Of a stretch of 36,426 bases of DNA, positions 7,529-15,494 are shown piece by piece. Source of the stretch: Oscillospiraceae bacterium (GTDB taxonomy: Bacteria; Bacillota_A; Clostridia; Oscillospirales; Oscillospiraceae); the NCBI GenBank assembly GCA_017540945.1, contig JAFYAB010000081.1, forward strand, positions 1 to 36,426, written 5' to 3'. The position numbers were made by a program, and so were the translations under genes. The notes below the pieces were generated by a model. That model was given only the letters and a program-made list of their open reading frames with translations, did no database searches and had not been told where the DNA came from. Position 1 is the first letter of the stretch; each line of letters starts with the position of its first letter.

Positions 7529-9407
7529 GTACTACCCCATCCTGATCGTCGGCGCCGTCATCGGCGTCTTTGCCGCGGTCTTCCTGATCGCCTTCCTGGT
7601 CCAGAAGGACAAGAAAAAGTCCATGGGCTGGGAGCGGAACATGGGCGACGGCGAGATCATCCGGCGCCTGCTCCGTTACGCCAAGCCCTTCAAGGGTCAA
7701 TTTGTCCTGGTTTTTCTGGTGATGCTGGTCTCCATTGCCTACGATGTGCTCTCTCCCCTGCTGATCGGTCGGATCGAGGAGCTGATCAAGGACCGCTTCG
7801 AGCTGTCCCGGCTCTTCTCCTATGTGGCGGTCTACGCCGGGATCCTGGTGGTGAGTCTGATCAGCACCTACGTCCAGGCCATGCTGCTGCAGAAGGTGGG
7901 GCAGAAGATCCTGTCCCAGATCCGCATGGACACCTTCACCCATATCGAAAGCCTCTCCCATGAACAGCTCAACCGCATCCCCGTGGGCAAGCTGGTAACG
8001 AGAGTCAGCAACGACCCCAACTCCATCTCCTATATGTTCACCAACGTGCTGGTGACCATGGCCAAGAACACCCTGGTGATTTTCGGGGTTCTGGGGGCCA
8101 TGCTCAGTCTGAATTACGCCCTGACCCTGATGGTCCTCTGCTTCGTGCCCTTTGTGGTGCTCTTCACGGTGATCTTCCGGAAGTTCAGCCGCAAGGTCCA
8201 CCGCCGGGTCAACGACGCCACCACAGCCATCAACACCTACCTCTCGGAAAACCTCTCGGGCATCAAGATCACCCAGAGCTTCAACCGGGAGGACCGGAAG
8301 ATGGCGGACTTTGAGACCCGCAGCACGGAGCTGAAAAAGGCCAAGAACGCCCGGATGCTGGTCTTCGGCATCTTCCGGCCTATGGTCTACATGCTCTACA
8401 TCTCCTCGGTGCTCTGCCTCTTCTACTTCGGCGCCAAGGGAGCCATCCGGGACCTGCACTGGTTTGGCCAGACCATCAGCTCCGGCGTCATCGTCAGCTT
8501 CTACATGTACCTGAACAAGTTCTTCAACCCCATCCAGACCCTGGCTGAACAGTTTGACATGCTACAAAGATCCTTCGCCGCGGCGGAGAAGATCTTCTCC
8601 GTGCTGGACCTCGTCCCCGAGATCGTGGACGAGCCCGACGCCGAGGAGCTGGACGAGATCCGGGGCGAGATCGAGTTCCGGGACGTGTGGTTCCGCTACA
8701 AGGTGGACGAATGGGTGCTCAAGGGGGTCAGCTTCCACGTGATGCCGGGCCAGACCGTGGCCTTTGTGGGACCCACGGGCTCCGGCAAGACCACGATCCT
8801 GAGTCTGATCGTCCGCAACTACGACATCCAGAAGGGCCAGATCCTGATCGACGGCCGGGATATCAAGACCATCAAGATCGCCTCCCTGCGCCGGCACTTC
8901 GGCCAGATGCTCCAGGACGTCTTCCTCTTCTCCGGCGATATCCGCTCCAACCTCCTGCTGCGGATGGAGGGGGTCAGCGACGAGGAGGTTCTGGCGGCCT
9001 GCAAATACGTCAACGCCGACAGCTTCATCAACCGGCTGGAAAAGGGCCTGGACGAGCCCGTCCGGGAGCGAGGCAACAACTTCTCCGCGGGCCAACGGCA
9101 GCTTCTGAGCTTCGCCCGGACCATCCTGCACAAGCCCTCGGTCATCATCCTGGATGAGGCCACCGCCAACATCGACACGGAGACCGAGCTGCTGATCCAG
9201 GACTCCCTGGAGCGGATCAAGACCATCGGCACCATGCTCATCGTGGCCCATCGCCTCTCCACCGTCCAGCACGCGGACCGCATCCTGGTGCTCTCCCACG
9301 GCGAGATCGTGGAGCAGGGCACCCACCAGGAGCTTCTGGCGGAAAAGGGACGCTATTACAAGCTGTACACATTACAATTTTCAAAGCAGGAGCTGCTGAA
9401 TTCGTAA
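7521..9407 (+). CDS. ABC exporter half-transporter with canonical catalytic Glu (BmrD/TM288-like)
   Basis: A 628-residue partner of the preceding gene. Its ATPase domain has Walker A GPTGSGKTT (about 417-425), a degenerate signature FSAGQ (about 521-525) in place of LSGGQ, and Walker B VIILDEATA with the catalytic Glu at about 546. In the heterodimer this yields one active site and one degenerate site. The GTG at 7521 is taken as start, with a GGAGGAAGGGGGG stretch before it; it overlaps the previous stop by 8 bases. Ahead of the normal first helix there is an extra hydrophobic segment (about residues 7-27) and a charged linker QKDKKK, so this subunit probably has one additional N-terminal membrane helix. 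Confidence 0.93.
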   Translation: MREYYPILIVGAVIGVFAAVFLIAFLVQKDKKKSMGWERNMGDGEIIRRLLRYAKPFKGQFVLVFLVMLVSIAYDVLSPLLIGRIEELIKDRFELSRLFSYVAVYAGILVVSLISTYVQAMLLQKVGQKILSQIRMDTFTHIESLSHEQLNRIPVGKLVTRVSNDPNSISYMFTNVLVTMAKNTLVIFGVLGAMLSLNYALTLMVLCFVPFVVLFTVIFRKFSRKVHRRVNDATTAINTYLSENLSGIKITQSFNREDRKMADFETRSTELKKAKNARMLVFGIFRPMVYMLYISSVLCLFYFGAKGAIRDLHWFGQTISSGVIVSFYMYLNKFFNPIQTLAEQFDMLQRSFAAAEKIFSVLDLVPEIVDEPDAEELDEIRGEIEFRDVWFRYKVDEWVLKGVSFHVMPGQTVAFVGPTGSGKTTILSLIVRNYDIQKGQILIDGRDIKTIKIASLRRHFGQMLQDVFLFSGDIRSNLLLRMEGVSDEEVLAACKYVNADSFINRLEKGLDEPVRERGNNFSAGQRQLLSFARTILHKPSVIILDEATANIDTETELLIQDSLERIKTIGTMLIVAHRLSTVQHADRILVLSHGEIVEQGTHQELLAEKGRYYKLYTLQFSKQELLNS

Positions 9408-9414
9408 GTTTTTC

Positions 9415-9442
9415 TTGACTTTTTCAAATCCATCTGTATAAT
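9415..9442 (+). promoter_or_regulatory. Sigma-A promoter for the lipoprotein at 9503
   Basis: TTGACT (9415-9420), 16 bases, TATAAT (9437-9442). It starts 8 bases after the ABC exporter stop codon; no terminator is visible between them. Confidence 0.75.
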
Positions 9443-9502
9443 GTTGGCAACGGGAATCCCCGTGTCAGAGACACAATCTATTATTTGAAAGGAAAATGAA
9501 AC

Positions 9503-10213
9503 ATGAAGAAGATCATCAGTCTGCTTTTGGTGCTGGTCCTGGTGCTGGCTCTGTTTGTTGGCTGCAAGGACAGCGACAAGCCCGCCGACTTCAAGGGTCC
9601 CGAAACCACCGCTGCCCCTGAAACCACCGCCGCCCCCGAAACCGAGGCTCCCACCATTGAGGGTACCTGGACCTACAACTTCGACTTTATGAAGCTGCTG
9701 AGCGCCGAAACCGGCTCCGAAGAAGAGATGAGCGAAGACGCCAAGGTCATGCTCGACGCCCTGAAGAAGCTGTACGAGGGCTTCAGCATGCCCATCGTCC
9801 TGGATCTGAAGGCGGACAAGAGCTTTTCCATGGGCGTTGACGAGGCCGGCATGAAGGACGTCGTCGACCAGTTCAAGGTCCGGGCCAAGGAAGTTGGTCC
9901 CGATCTGGTCAAGTCCATTCTCGGCGAGGAAACCCTGAACGCCATGCTGCAGGCCGAGGGCAAGACGCTGGAGGAGTACGCCGAAGACTTCACCAACACC
10001 TTTGATCCCAGCGACATGGATATGTCCACCGTCAACGGCACCTACACCTTTGAGGATGGCAAGCTGGTGCTGACCCCCGACGATGAGAGCCAAGACCCCA
10101 TCATCATGATGGTGGAGCTGGGCGCCAAGGAGCTCGCGGTCACCGGCATCGAGGGCGAAGAGGAAGCCGCCGAAAGCTTCAAGACCGTGCTTCCCATGGT
10201 TTTCACCAAGTAA
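9503..10213 (+). CDS. Lipoprotein of unknown function
   Basis: A 236-residue exported lipoprotein. The signal peptide MKKIISLLLVLVLVLALFVG ends at a lipobox Cys (LFVGC), followed by a short linker in which TTAAPE recurs. The mature part is acidic and contains IEGTWTYNFDF early and NGTYTFEDGKLVLTPDD near the end. Such G-T-W/Y blocks are often seen in lipocalin-like or META-like beta-sheet lipoproteins of Clostridia, but I cannot assign a family. A GAAAGGAAA site precedes the ATG. The leader peptide is nearly identical, also in DNA, to that of the BMP-type binding protein at 22281-23318, although the mature parts are unrelated. Confidence 0.88.
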   Translation: MKKIISLLLVLVLVLALFVGCKDSDKPADFKGPETTAAPETTAAPETEAPTIEGTWTYNFDFMKLLSAETGSEEEMSEDAKVMLDALKKLYEGFSMPIVLDLKADKSFSMGVDEAGMKDVVDQFKVRAKEVGPDLVKSILGEETLNAMLQAEGKTLEEYAEDFTNTFDPSDMDMSTVNGTYTFEDGKLVLTPDDESQDPIIMMVELGAKELAVTGIEGEEEAAESFKTVLPMVFTK

Positions 10214-10227
10214 GAACAACCGGAAAC

Positions 10228-10263
10228 AGAAGCGGGCGGAGCTGCTCCGCCTGCTTCTTTTTT
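10228..10263 (+). terminator. Intrinsic terminator after the lipoprotein gene
   Basis: AGAAGCGGGCGGAGC (10228-10242) pairs with GCTCCGCCTGCTTCT (10244-10258, one wobble), followed by a run of T. Confidence 0.9.
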
Positions 10264-10598
10264 GCGCTTTGCGGGCCGGTCTGCGCCTCATTTTCAATTT
10301 GATCGGGGAGCAGGCGGATCCTCGCGCCCGGGCGTCCGGCGACTGTCTGTCCGTTCGGGCGGGCTGCGGCGCAGCGCTTTTTTGTCAGTTTTTTTGATTT
10401 TCGTCACATTTTTTACAGAGCGGCAGGGTCCCGCTGCGTTTCATAGATATGCCGTTGATTATGGTAAACCGCACTATATGTTGTATCTTTTTCCGGTCTG
10501 TAACAAATTGTAATCTTTGAAAAAAGCCGTTATTCTGAGGTGTTTCCCCATTTTTCCAGGAAAAATCAAGGTTTTTTTGCATTTTTGAAAAAATTTTG
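10264..10598. other. Gene-free stretch upstream of an SLH protein gene
   Basis: No coding region is credible. A small stem GCTGC-GGC-GCAGC followed by six T (10363-10383) could be a second terminator. From about 10380 the sequence becomes AT-rich. TGTAAC (10499-10504) and TGTAAT (10509-10514) form a 10-base direct repeat about 100 bases upstream of the next promoter. It resembles the TGTAAC repeats near 28592-28770 and may be a response-regulator site. Confidence 0.4.
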
Positions 10599-10599
10599 C

Positions 10600-10628
10600 T
10601 TGCATATTTCAGACGCTTATGATAAAAT
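10600..10628 (+). promoter_or_regulatory. Sigma-A promoter for the SLH protein at 10704
   Basis: TTGCAT (10600-10605), 17 bases, TAAAAT (10623-10628), about 75 bases before the ATG. Confidence 0.75.
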
Positions 10629-10703
10629 GGTTACGAATTGATAACAAATCCACTCCCTATCGCTCGGAAAACTCCGCGTTTTATCCCCGAAAGAGAGGTA
10701 TGT

Positions 10704-12044
10704 ATGAAGCACCGAATCATCGCGATCCTGTTGGTCCTCTGCCTGTGCGTGGGCCTGGTCCCCACGGTTTTTGCGGGCTCGACCCTGGAGAGCAGCGTCA
10801 ATGTCAGTCAGCTTCAAGCTCACGGTCTTGCCATAATCCGCAAGATGGAAACCAACGATAAATATGACAGCGTGATCAACACCAGCACCTGCGTGGGCAT
10901 GGGCATTGGCGGTTGGATCGGCTCTGCGGCCTGTCAGCTGCTGAAGTGGATCGTCAAAGCGGACCCCACCTACGCCCGCCAGACCTTGGGAGATTCCCTG
11001 TATAATGAGGTCGTCACCACGCCGATCACCGATTCCACATCGATGATGCCTCCCTGGAACTGTTCCTGGAAAACCCGCAAATTCAGCAGCTCCGAGCTCT
11101 CCGCCGCCAAGACCCTGCTGAACTCCAGCGTGGGCCGTCAGCAGCAGGACGCCCTGCTGCGCTACTACATCCTCAACGAAGCGCAGACCGGCTTTACAAA
11201 ATACGGCGTCCGCACAGAAGCCGCCCTGCTCTACTACTGCGCCGCCCAGCACCACGGCGGCGAGGGCAGCGCCAAGAACATGATCACTGAGGTCCGCGGC
11301 ATTCTCGGTCTCTCCGATTCCGATCCCATCCCCTCTCTGCAGGTCCTCCACAACGCGGTTCTGGCTAAGGCGGCGCAAAGCTCCTCTTCCTCCTGCTACA
11401 ACCACAAGACATACCAGACCAAGGTTTACAATTATATCGTCAACGTGCTGGGTCTTCCCACCGGTTCTGAATGCGGAAGCGACCCCGGCGTGCCTTTCTT
11501 GGATTTGCCCGACCAGAACCACTGGGCCTACGACGCCATCATCTGGGCCTACACCCATGATCCTCAGATCACCAGCGGCACCTCCGCCACCACCTTCTCC
11601 CCCAACGCCACTGTGACCCGGGCCGAGGCCGTCACCTTCCTCTGGGCAGCCGCCGGCAAGCCCAGTCCGAAATCCACGAACAACCCCTTTACGGACGTTT
11701 CCTCCAGCGCATATTACTATAAATCCGTGCTCTGGGCCGCCGAAAACAAGATCACGGCCGGCACCACCGCCACCACCTTCTCCCCCTCCGATACCGTGAC
11801 GGTGGGCCAGATGCTCACCTTCCTGTGGGTCTTCGCGGGCCGTCCCACCATAAGCCAGAGCTACCCGCCCTTTGAAGACGTGAACCCGGGCGACTACTAT
11901 TACAAGGCCGTTATGTGGGCGCACTACGGCGGAATCCTCGTGGGCAACGAGGGCAGCGGGCTGAATCTGCTGCCGGGCACCGGATGCACCCGCGCCTACG
12001 TGGTCACTTACCTCTACGACTACTTTGTCAGATGCGCGCCCTAA
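10704..12044 (+). CDS. SLH-domain surface protein with an unassigned N-terminal domain
   Basis: A 446-residue secreted protein. A signal peptide (cleavage near VFAG) is followed by a roughly 220-residue globular domain, then three SLH repeats starting near residues 262, 326 and 388. SLH hallmarks are visible: DLPDQNHWAYDAIIWAY, TFSPNATVTRAEAVTFLW and NPFTDV. SLH repeats normally anchor proteins to pyruvylated secondary wall polymer. The N-domain contains GMGIGGWIGSAACQLLKW and LGDSLYNEV, a pattern reminiscent of lysozyme-like or wall-binding domains, but I cannot assign a family, so a hydrolase role is only a suspicion. The third SLH repeat is the least regular. ATG 10704 has AAGAGAGG upstream. 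The gene converges on the next SLH gene across a shared terminator. Confidence 0.9.
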   Translation: MKHRIIAILLVLCLCVGLVPTVFAGSTLESSVNVSQLQAHGLAIIRKMETNDKYDSVINTSTCVGMGIGGWIGSAACQLLKWIVKADPTYARQTLGDSLYNEVVTTPITDSTSMMPPWNCSWKTRKFSSSELSAAKTLLNSSVGRQQQDALLRYYILNEAQTGFTKYGVRTEAALLYYCAAQHHGGEGSAKNMITEVRGILGLSDSDPIPSLQVLHNAVLAKAAQSSSSSCYNHKTYQTKVYNYIVNVLGLPTGSECGSDPGVPFLDLPDQNHWAYDAIIWAYTHDPQITSGTSATTFSPNATVTRAEAVTFLWAAAGKPSPKSTNNPFTDVSSSAYYYKSVLWAAENKITAGTTATTFSPSDTVTVGQMLTFLWVFAGRPTISQSYPPFEDVNPGDYYYKAVMWAHYGGILVGNEGSGLNLLPGTGCTRAYVVTYLYDYFVRCAP

Positions 12045-12062
12045 ATAATTCCATAGAACCTG

Positions 12063-12096
12063 AAAACCGCCGGATCGATTGGATCCGGCGGTTTTT
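12063..12096. terminator. Terminator between two convergent SLH genes
   Basis: AAAACCGCCGGATC (12063-12076) and GGATCCGGCGGTTTTT (12081-12096) form a strong stem with a T-tail on the plus strand and a run of four A before it, so it may work in both directions. Confidence 0.9.
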
Positions 12097-12143
12097 CGGT
12101 TATGGACGGGTCCGGGAATCGCTCCGCAGCGGGAGCCCGTCGG

Positions 12144-13751
12144 TCAGGGTTGGAGTAATTCCTGCACCCGATAGAGGAAGGTCACCACCTGAGCGCGGGT
12201 GCAGACCGTTTTGGGGCTGAAGGTCGTTTCCGTCGTGCCTCCGGTGACGCCGTTCTCGTAAGCCCAAAGAATGGGATTGTAATAATACTTGCCCTCCGGC
12301 ACGTCGGTGAAGGGGCTCTCCTCCAGGCTGTGCGCCGGCTTGCCCGCGGCGGTCCAGATAAAGGTCATGATCTCCGCCCGGGTACACTGCGCTTTCGGCG
12401 CAAAGCTTGTGGCGGTCTTGCCGCCGGTAACGCCGTTTTCCAGCGCCCAGAGCACAGGCTTGTAGTAGTATCTGCCCTCCTGGACGTCTGTGAAGGGGTT
12501 CTCGGCGGAGCTCGGTTCCGGTCTTCCCGCGGCAGCCCACAGGAAGGTGACGGCCTCAGCGCGGGTGACCTTGGCGTTGGGGGAAAAGCTGTTGGGGCCG
12601 GTGCCGCCGGTAACGCCGTAATACCAGGCCCAGTCAATGGGCTTGTGAGACCAATGGGTCTCCGCAGGCATATCCGTGAAGATCTCCCCGGCACAGATCC
12701 GGGCCTCTTTGATCTGCCCGCAGCGCTGGCAGACATAGCGGGCCGAGCCTCCATGCAGATCCTCGGGATCCTCGGACCAGACCATGGTCAGCGCCCAGCT
12801 ATGCCCCAGGGCGGGGACCACCTCCAGCCGGACCTGTCCGCAGGCTTTGCAGACATAACGGATTTGCCCCGGACTCAGGCAGCCGGCCTCAGAGATCAGC
12901 GTACCGGCATCCCAGCTGTGACCGCCGTTGGCGGGCAGGACCACGCCCTTTTTGGCGCCGCAGACGCCGCAGCTGTACTCCGCCCAGCCGGTTTCGGTGC
13001 AGGTGGGCTGGATCATGTTATAGGGGCTGCCCCACTGATGGTTTCCGTTGGGGTCCCCCTGGGCCAGGGCGGTCTGGATCAGCTGGTTCATTCTCTTGTA
13101 GCCCTTGACGTTCAGATGGATGCCGCCGCCGGAGTCGTACTCCGATTTTAAGCGTCCGGAGCTGTCCGCCATGGGGGTATGCAGGTCCAGCAGGCGCACG
13201 TCATGGCCGTTTCCGGAGAATTCCGCCTGGAGCTCCGCCACAGCGTTATTGATCTTGTTGACCTCCGTCAACGTGAACGCGCTGCTGTACTGGCCGGTGA
13301 TATTGGCGGGATTGATGGGCAGGATCTTGCAGACATAGATCACCGCCGCCGGGTTCTTGGCCAGGAGATTGTTCAACAGCTGTCGATATTTGGTCTTGAA
13401 ATTGGACAGACTGGAGCCGCAATGGTTGGTACCCATATTGATGACCACGGTATGGAAGCTGCTGCCGGAGAGACCGGAAATCAACTGATACATGGTCTGG
13501 CTGTAGCCGTCCACGATCCAGGAGCTGTAATTTTCCACACATTCGTCGATCCGGCCGTTGACCCGGGCGAAGATCCGGGCAACCTGGATGTCGGGGTTGT
13601 TTTTTTTCAGGAATACCGTGTTGGAGTCGCCGATCAGAACGGTTTTACTGTCCAGATTCAGACAGGGCGCCGTCGTGGTGGCCGAGGCCGCGGGCAGCAG
13701 CGACAGCAGACAAAGCAGTGCCATCACCGCCGCAAGCAGGCGTTTTTTCAT
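12144..13751 (-). CDS. Secreted SGNH-hydrolase-like protein with Cys-pair repeats and three SLH domains
   Basis: A 535-residue surface protein. After a signal peptide (about 1-25) comes an SGNH-like domain (about 35-230) with LIGDSNTVFL, INMGTNHCG and GGIHLNVKGY. The Asp expected three residues before the catalytic His is Gly here (GGIH), so activity is uncertain. Residues about 238-350 hold three CxxCG units ending in GHSW-type motifs (YSCGVCG, YVCKACG, YVCQRCG), probably small zinc- or disulfide-stabilised folds. Three SLH repeats follow (about 354-530) and anchor it to the wall. The C-terminal 300 residues closely match the SLH protein at 13948-15453. It has its own sigma-A promoter. The ATG at 13751 is preceded by AAGGAGG. 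Confidence 0.93.
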   Translation of the reverse strand: MKKRLLAAVMALLCLLSLLPAASATTTAPCLNLDSKTVLIGDSNTVFLKKNNPDIQVARIFARVNGRIDECVENYSSWIVDGYSQTMYQLISGLSGSSFHTVVINMGTNHCGSSLSNFKTKYRQLLNNLLAKNPAAVIYVCKILPINPANITGQYSSAFTLTEVNKINNAVAELQAEFSGNGHDVRLLDLHTPMADSSGRLKSEYDSGGGIHLNVKGYKRMNQLIQTALAQGDPNGNHQWGSPYNMIQPTCTETGWAEYSCGVCGAKKGVVLPANGGHSWDAGTLISEAGCLSPGQIRYVCKACGQVRLEVVPALGHSWALTMVWSEDPEDLHGGSARYVCQRCGQIKEARICAGEIFTDMPAETHWSHKPIDWAWYYGVTGGTGPNSFSPNAKVTRAEAVTFLWAAAGRPEPSSAENPFTDVQEGRYYYKPVLWALENGVTGGKTATSFAPKAQCTRAEIMTFIWTAAGKPAHSLEESPFTDVPEGKYYYNPILWAYENGVTGGTTETTFSPKTVCTRAQVVTFLYRVQELLQP

Positions 13752-13773
13752 GGATTATCCCTCCTTGGGGGCT

Positions 13774-13802
13774 ATTATACAACATTTTTCAAGATTGCGC
13801 AA
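13774..13802 (-). promoter_or_regulatory. Sigma-A promoter for the SGNH-SLH protein
   Basis: Minus strand: TTGCGC (13797-13802), 17 bases, TATAAT (13774-13779), about 22 bases before the ATG. Confidence 0.8.
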
Positions 13803-13909
13803 GCCCCCCATATTCCGCGTCATTCCGGCCTATTTTCAGCGTCCTTCCGGCCATGTAAGGTCGTTGCGCAGCCTGCCCAGCCTCAACGGACGGGTTTCGC
13901 TGTGCTTAT

Positions 13910-13967
13910 GAGAATTGAGAATTGAGAATTGAAAAACACATTTATTTTCAATTTTCAATTTCACTTT
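13910..13967. repeat. GAGAATT heptamer repeats and matching inverted arm at an SLH gene 3' end
   Basis: Three tandem GAGAATT units (13910-13930) are followed, after about 15 bases, by the inverted counterpart TTTTCAATTTTCAATTTC. On the minus strand this forms an A/T-rich stem that begins inside the last codons of the SLH gene and may serve as its terminator. The final residues (ESEIEN) and the TGA stop are encoded by the repeat arm. Confidence 0.7.
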
Positions 13968-15453
13968 CAACGATTGGGGTCGGCGTAGAGAATGGGGCCG
14001 CCTTATACAGGAAGGTCAGCACCTGGGCGCGGGTGCAGTTCTGCCTGGGGCTGAAGCAGCCGCCGCCGGTGCCGCCGGTGATCTGGTTTTCATAAGCCCA
14101 GATCACGGCCTTGCGATACCAGGAGCTGGCTCCCACGTCCGTAAAGGGGCATTCCGTGGATTTGGGCTCCGGTCTGCCCGCAGCCGCCCAAAGGAAGGTC
14201 ACAGTCTGGGCCCGGGTGACGGTTTGCCGCGGCGAGAAGCTGTCGGCGGAACTGCCAGCCGTGATATTCTGCTCCACCGCCCAGAGCACCGCCTTTCGAT
14301 AATAGGCGTCGGCGCTTACGTCCGTAAAGGGATTCGCGCTACTCTCCGGCGCGGGCTTCCCTGCCGCTGCCCAGAGGAAGGTCACGGCCTGGGCCCGGTT
14401 GATTGCCGCGTTGGGAGAAAATCTGTTGGGGCTGGTGCCGCCGGTGATCCCGTGATACCAGGCCCAGTCAATGGCCTTGTGGGCCCAATGGCTCTCCGAG
14501 GGCATATCGGTGAAGACCTCGGCGGCGCAGAGGATGGCCTCCTTGGTTTCCCCGCAGCGGGAACAGCTGTAGAGACCGGTGCAGGCGTGTTGCCCGCCTT
14601 CGCCGGGCTCCGTCAGGATCTCTGTCAGAGTCCAGGCATGTCCCAGGGCGGGAATCACTTCGGTCTTGGATTCTCCGCATCTTGTACACTTCTTGAGAAT
14701 CTTTCCCTCGCTTGTACAGCTCACTTCCTCAAGGATGCTTCCCTCATCCCACAGATGAGAACCGTAGGCAGGGATTGTCTCAGACCTCTCCTCTTCACAG
14801 TATTGACAGATACATTCCCGGAATCCATTCTGAAAGCAGGAGGGTCCCCAATACCGGATCGAATACCAATTGTGCGCTTCATTGTCGGTATACTGAACGA
14901 AACCCAGGTCTGCCAGCGTATAGCCCATCTTTGCCAGCTCTTTCGACGTAAAGTCCAGAATCGCACCGAAATAGAACTTCGTTGTGCGCAAGAGCGTCTC
15001 CTCGTACGCAGGATCTCCCGAATAGGAGTTAAAGCTCCACTGGGTATCGCTCGAATAGGTGGCGGGATCAATCATAACGGATCCTTTGGATATCGGGCTG
15101 TGGAGATAGACACCCTTAATTTCCCATTGAGCGCCTGGGGTTTTGGGAAGGATAACCCAAGCCCATTTCTCGTTGCAGCCAAGCCGGAGCTCCAGGTTTC
15201 CAAGTGTTGAATAAACAACCTGGTATAAACAGTTATGATCCACCAGCGGAGTTTCAAAATAATATGCGTAATAGTGCTCGCCCTCCAAATAATCGTTCTC
15301 TCCACTGTAGAACCTGCCGGTTTTGGCAAGGGCGACAAGCTTGTTATATGTGTCCGTATATCCAGACGCGGACGCGGGAAGTACCAGCAGACTGCTGATC
15401 AGCAGCAGCATCAATCCTGCCGCAAGGAATCTTTTCCAGAGATTTTGTTTCAT
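13948..15453 (-). CDS. SLH-domain surface protein, second gene of the sigma-factor operon
   Basis: A 501-residue secreted protein. The signal peptide ends near LPASAS. Residues about 30-215 form a domain I do not recognise, with many Tyr and Trp. Two to three Cys-pair units follow (CICQYC, KKCTRCG, YSCSRCG) with GHAW-type ends, then three SLH repeats from about residue 313, for example VFTDMPSESHWAHKAIDWAW and TRAQTVTFLWAAAG. ATG 15453 is preferred over an ATG at 15498, which overlaps the sigma gene, because AGGAAGG lies 6 bases upstream. It starts 41 bases after the sigma gene stop with no terminator between, so it is very probably co-transcribed and a likely target or partner of that sigma factor. 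From the Cys units onward it is a close paralogue of the protein at 12144-13751. Confidence 0.92.
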   Translation of the reverse strand: MKQNLWKRFLAAGLMLLLISSLLVLPASASGYTDTYNKLVALAKTGRFYSGENDYLEGEHYYAYYFETPLVDHNCLYQVVYSTLGNLELRLGCNEKWAWVILPKTPGAQWEIKGVYLHSPISKGSVMIDPATYSSDTQWSFNSYSGDPAYEETLLRTTKFYFGAILDFTSKELAKMGYTLADLGFVQYTDNEAHNWYSIRYWGPSCFQNGFRECICQYCEEERSETIPAYGSHLWDEGSILEEVSCTSEGKILKKCTRCGESKTEVIPALGHAWTLTEILTEPGEGGQHACTGLYSCSRCGETKEAILCAAEVFTDMPSESHWAHKAIDWAWYHGITGGTSPNRFSPNAAINRAQAVTFLWAAAGKPAPESSANPFTDVSADAYYRKAVLWAVEQNITAGSSADSFSPRQTVTRAQTVTFLWAAAGRPEPKSTECPFTDVGASSWYRKAVIWAYENQITGGTGGGCFSPRQNCTRAQVLTFLYKAAPFSTPTPIVESEIEN

Positions 15454-15494
15454 TTTAATCCTTCCTCTCATTTCATGTTTTGTATTGTCTCGTG

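Noticed and set aside
10363..10383. Second terminator after the lipoprotein gene at 9503
   Set aside because: The stem is only five base pairs; the strong terminator at 10228-10263 is sufficient. It is mentioned only as part of the gene-free stretch.
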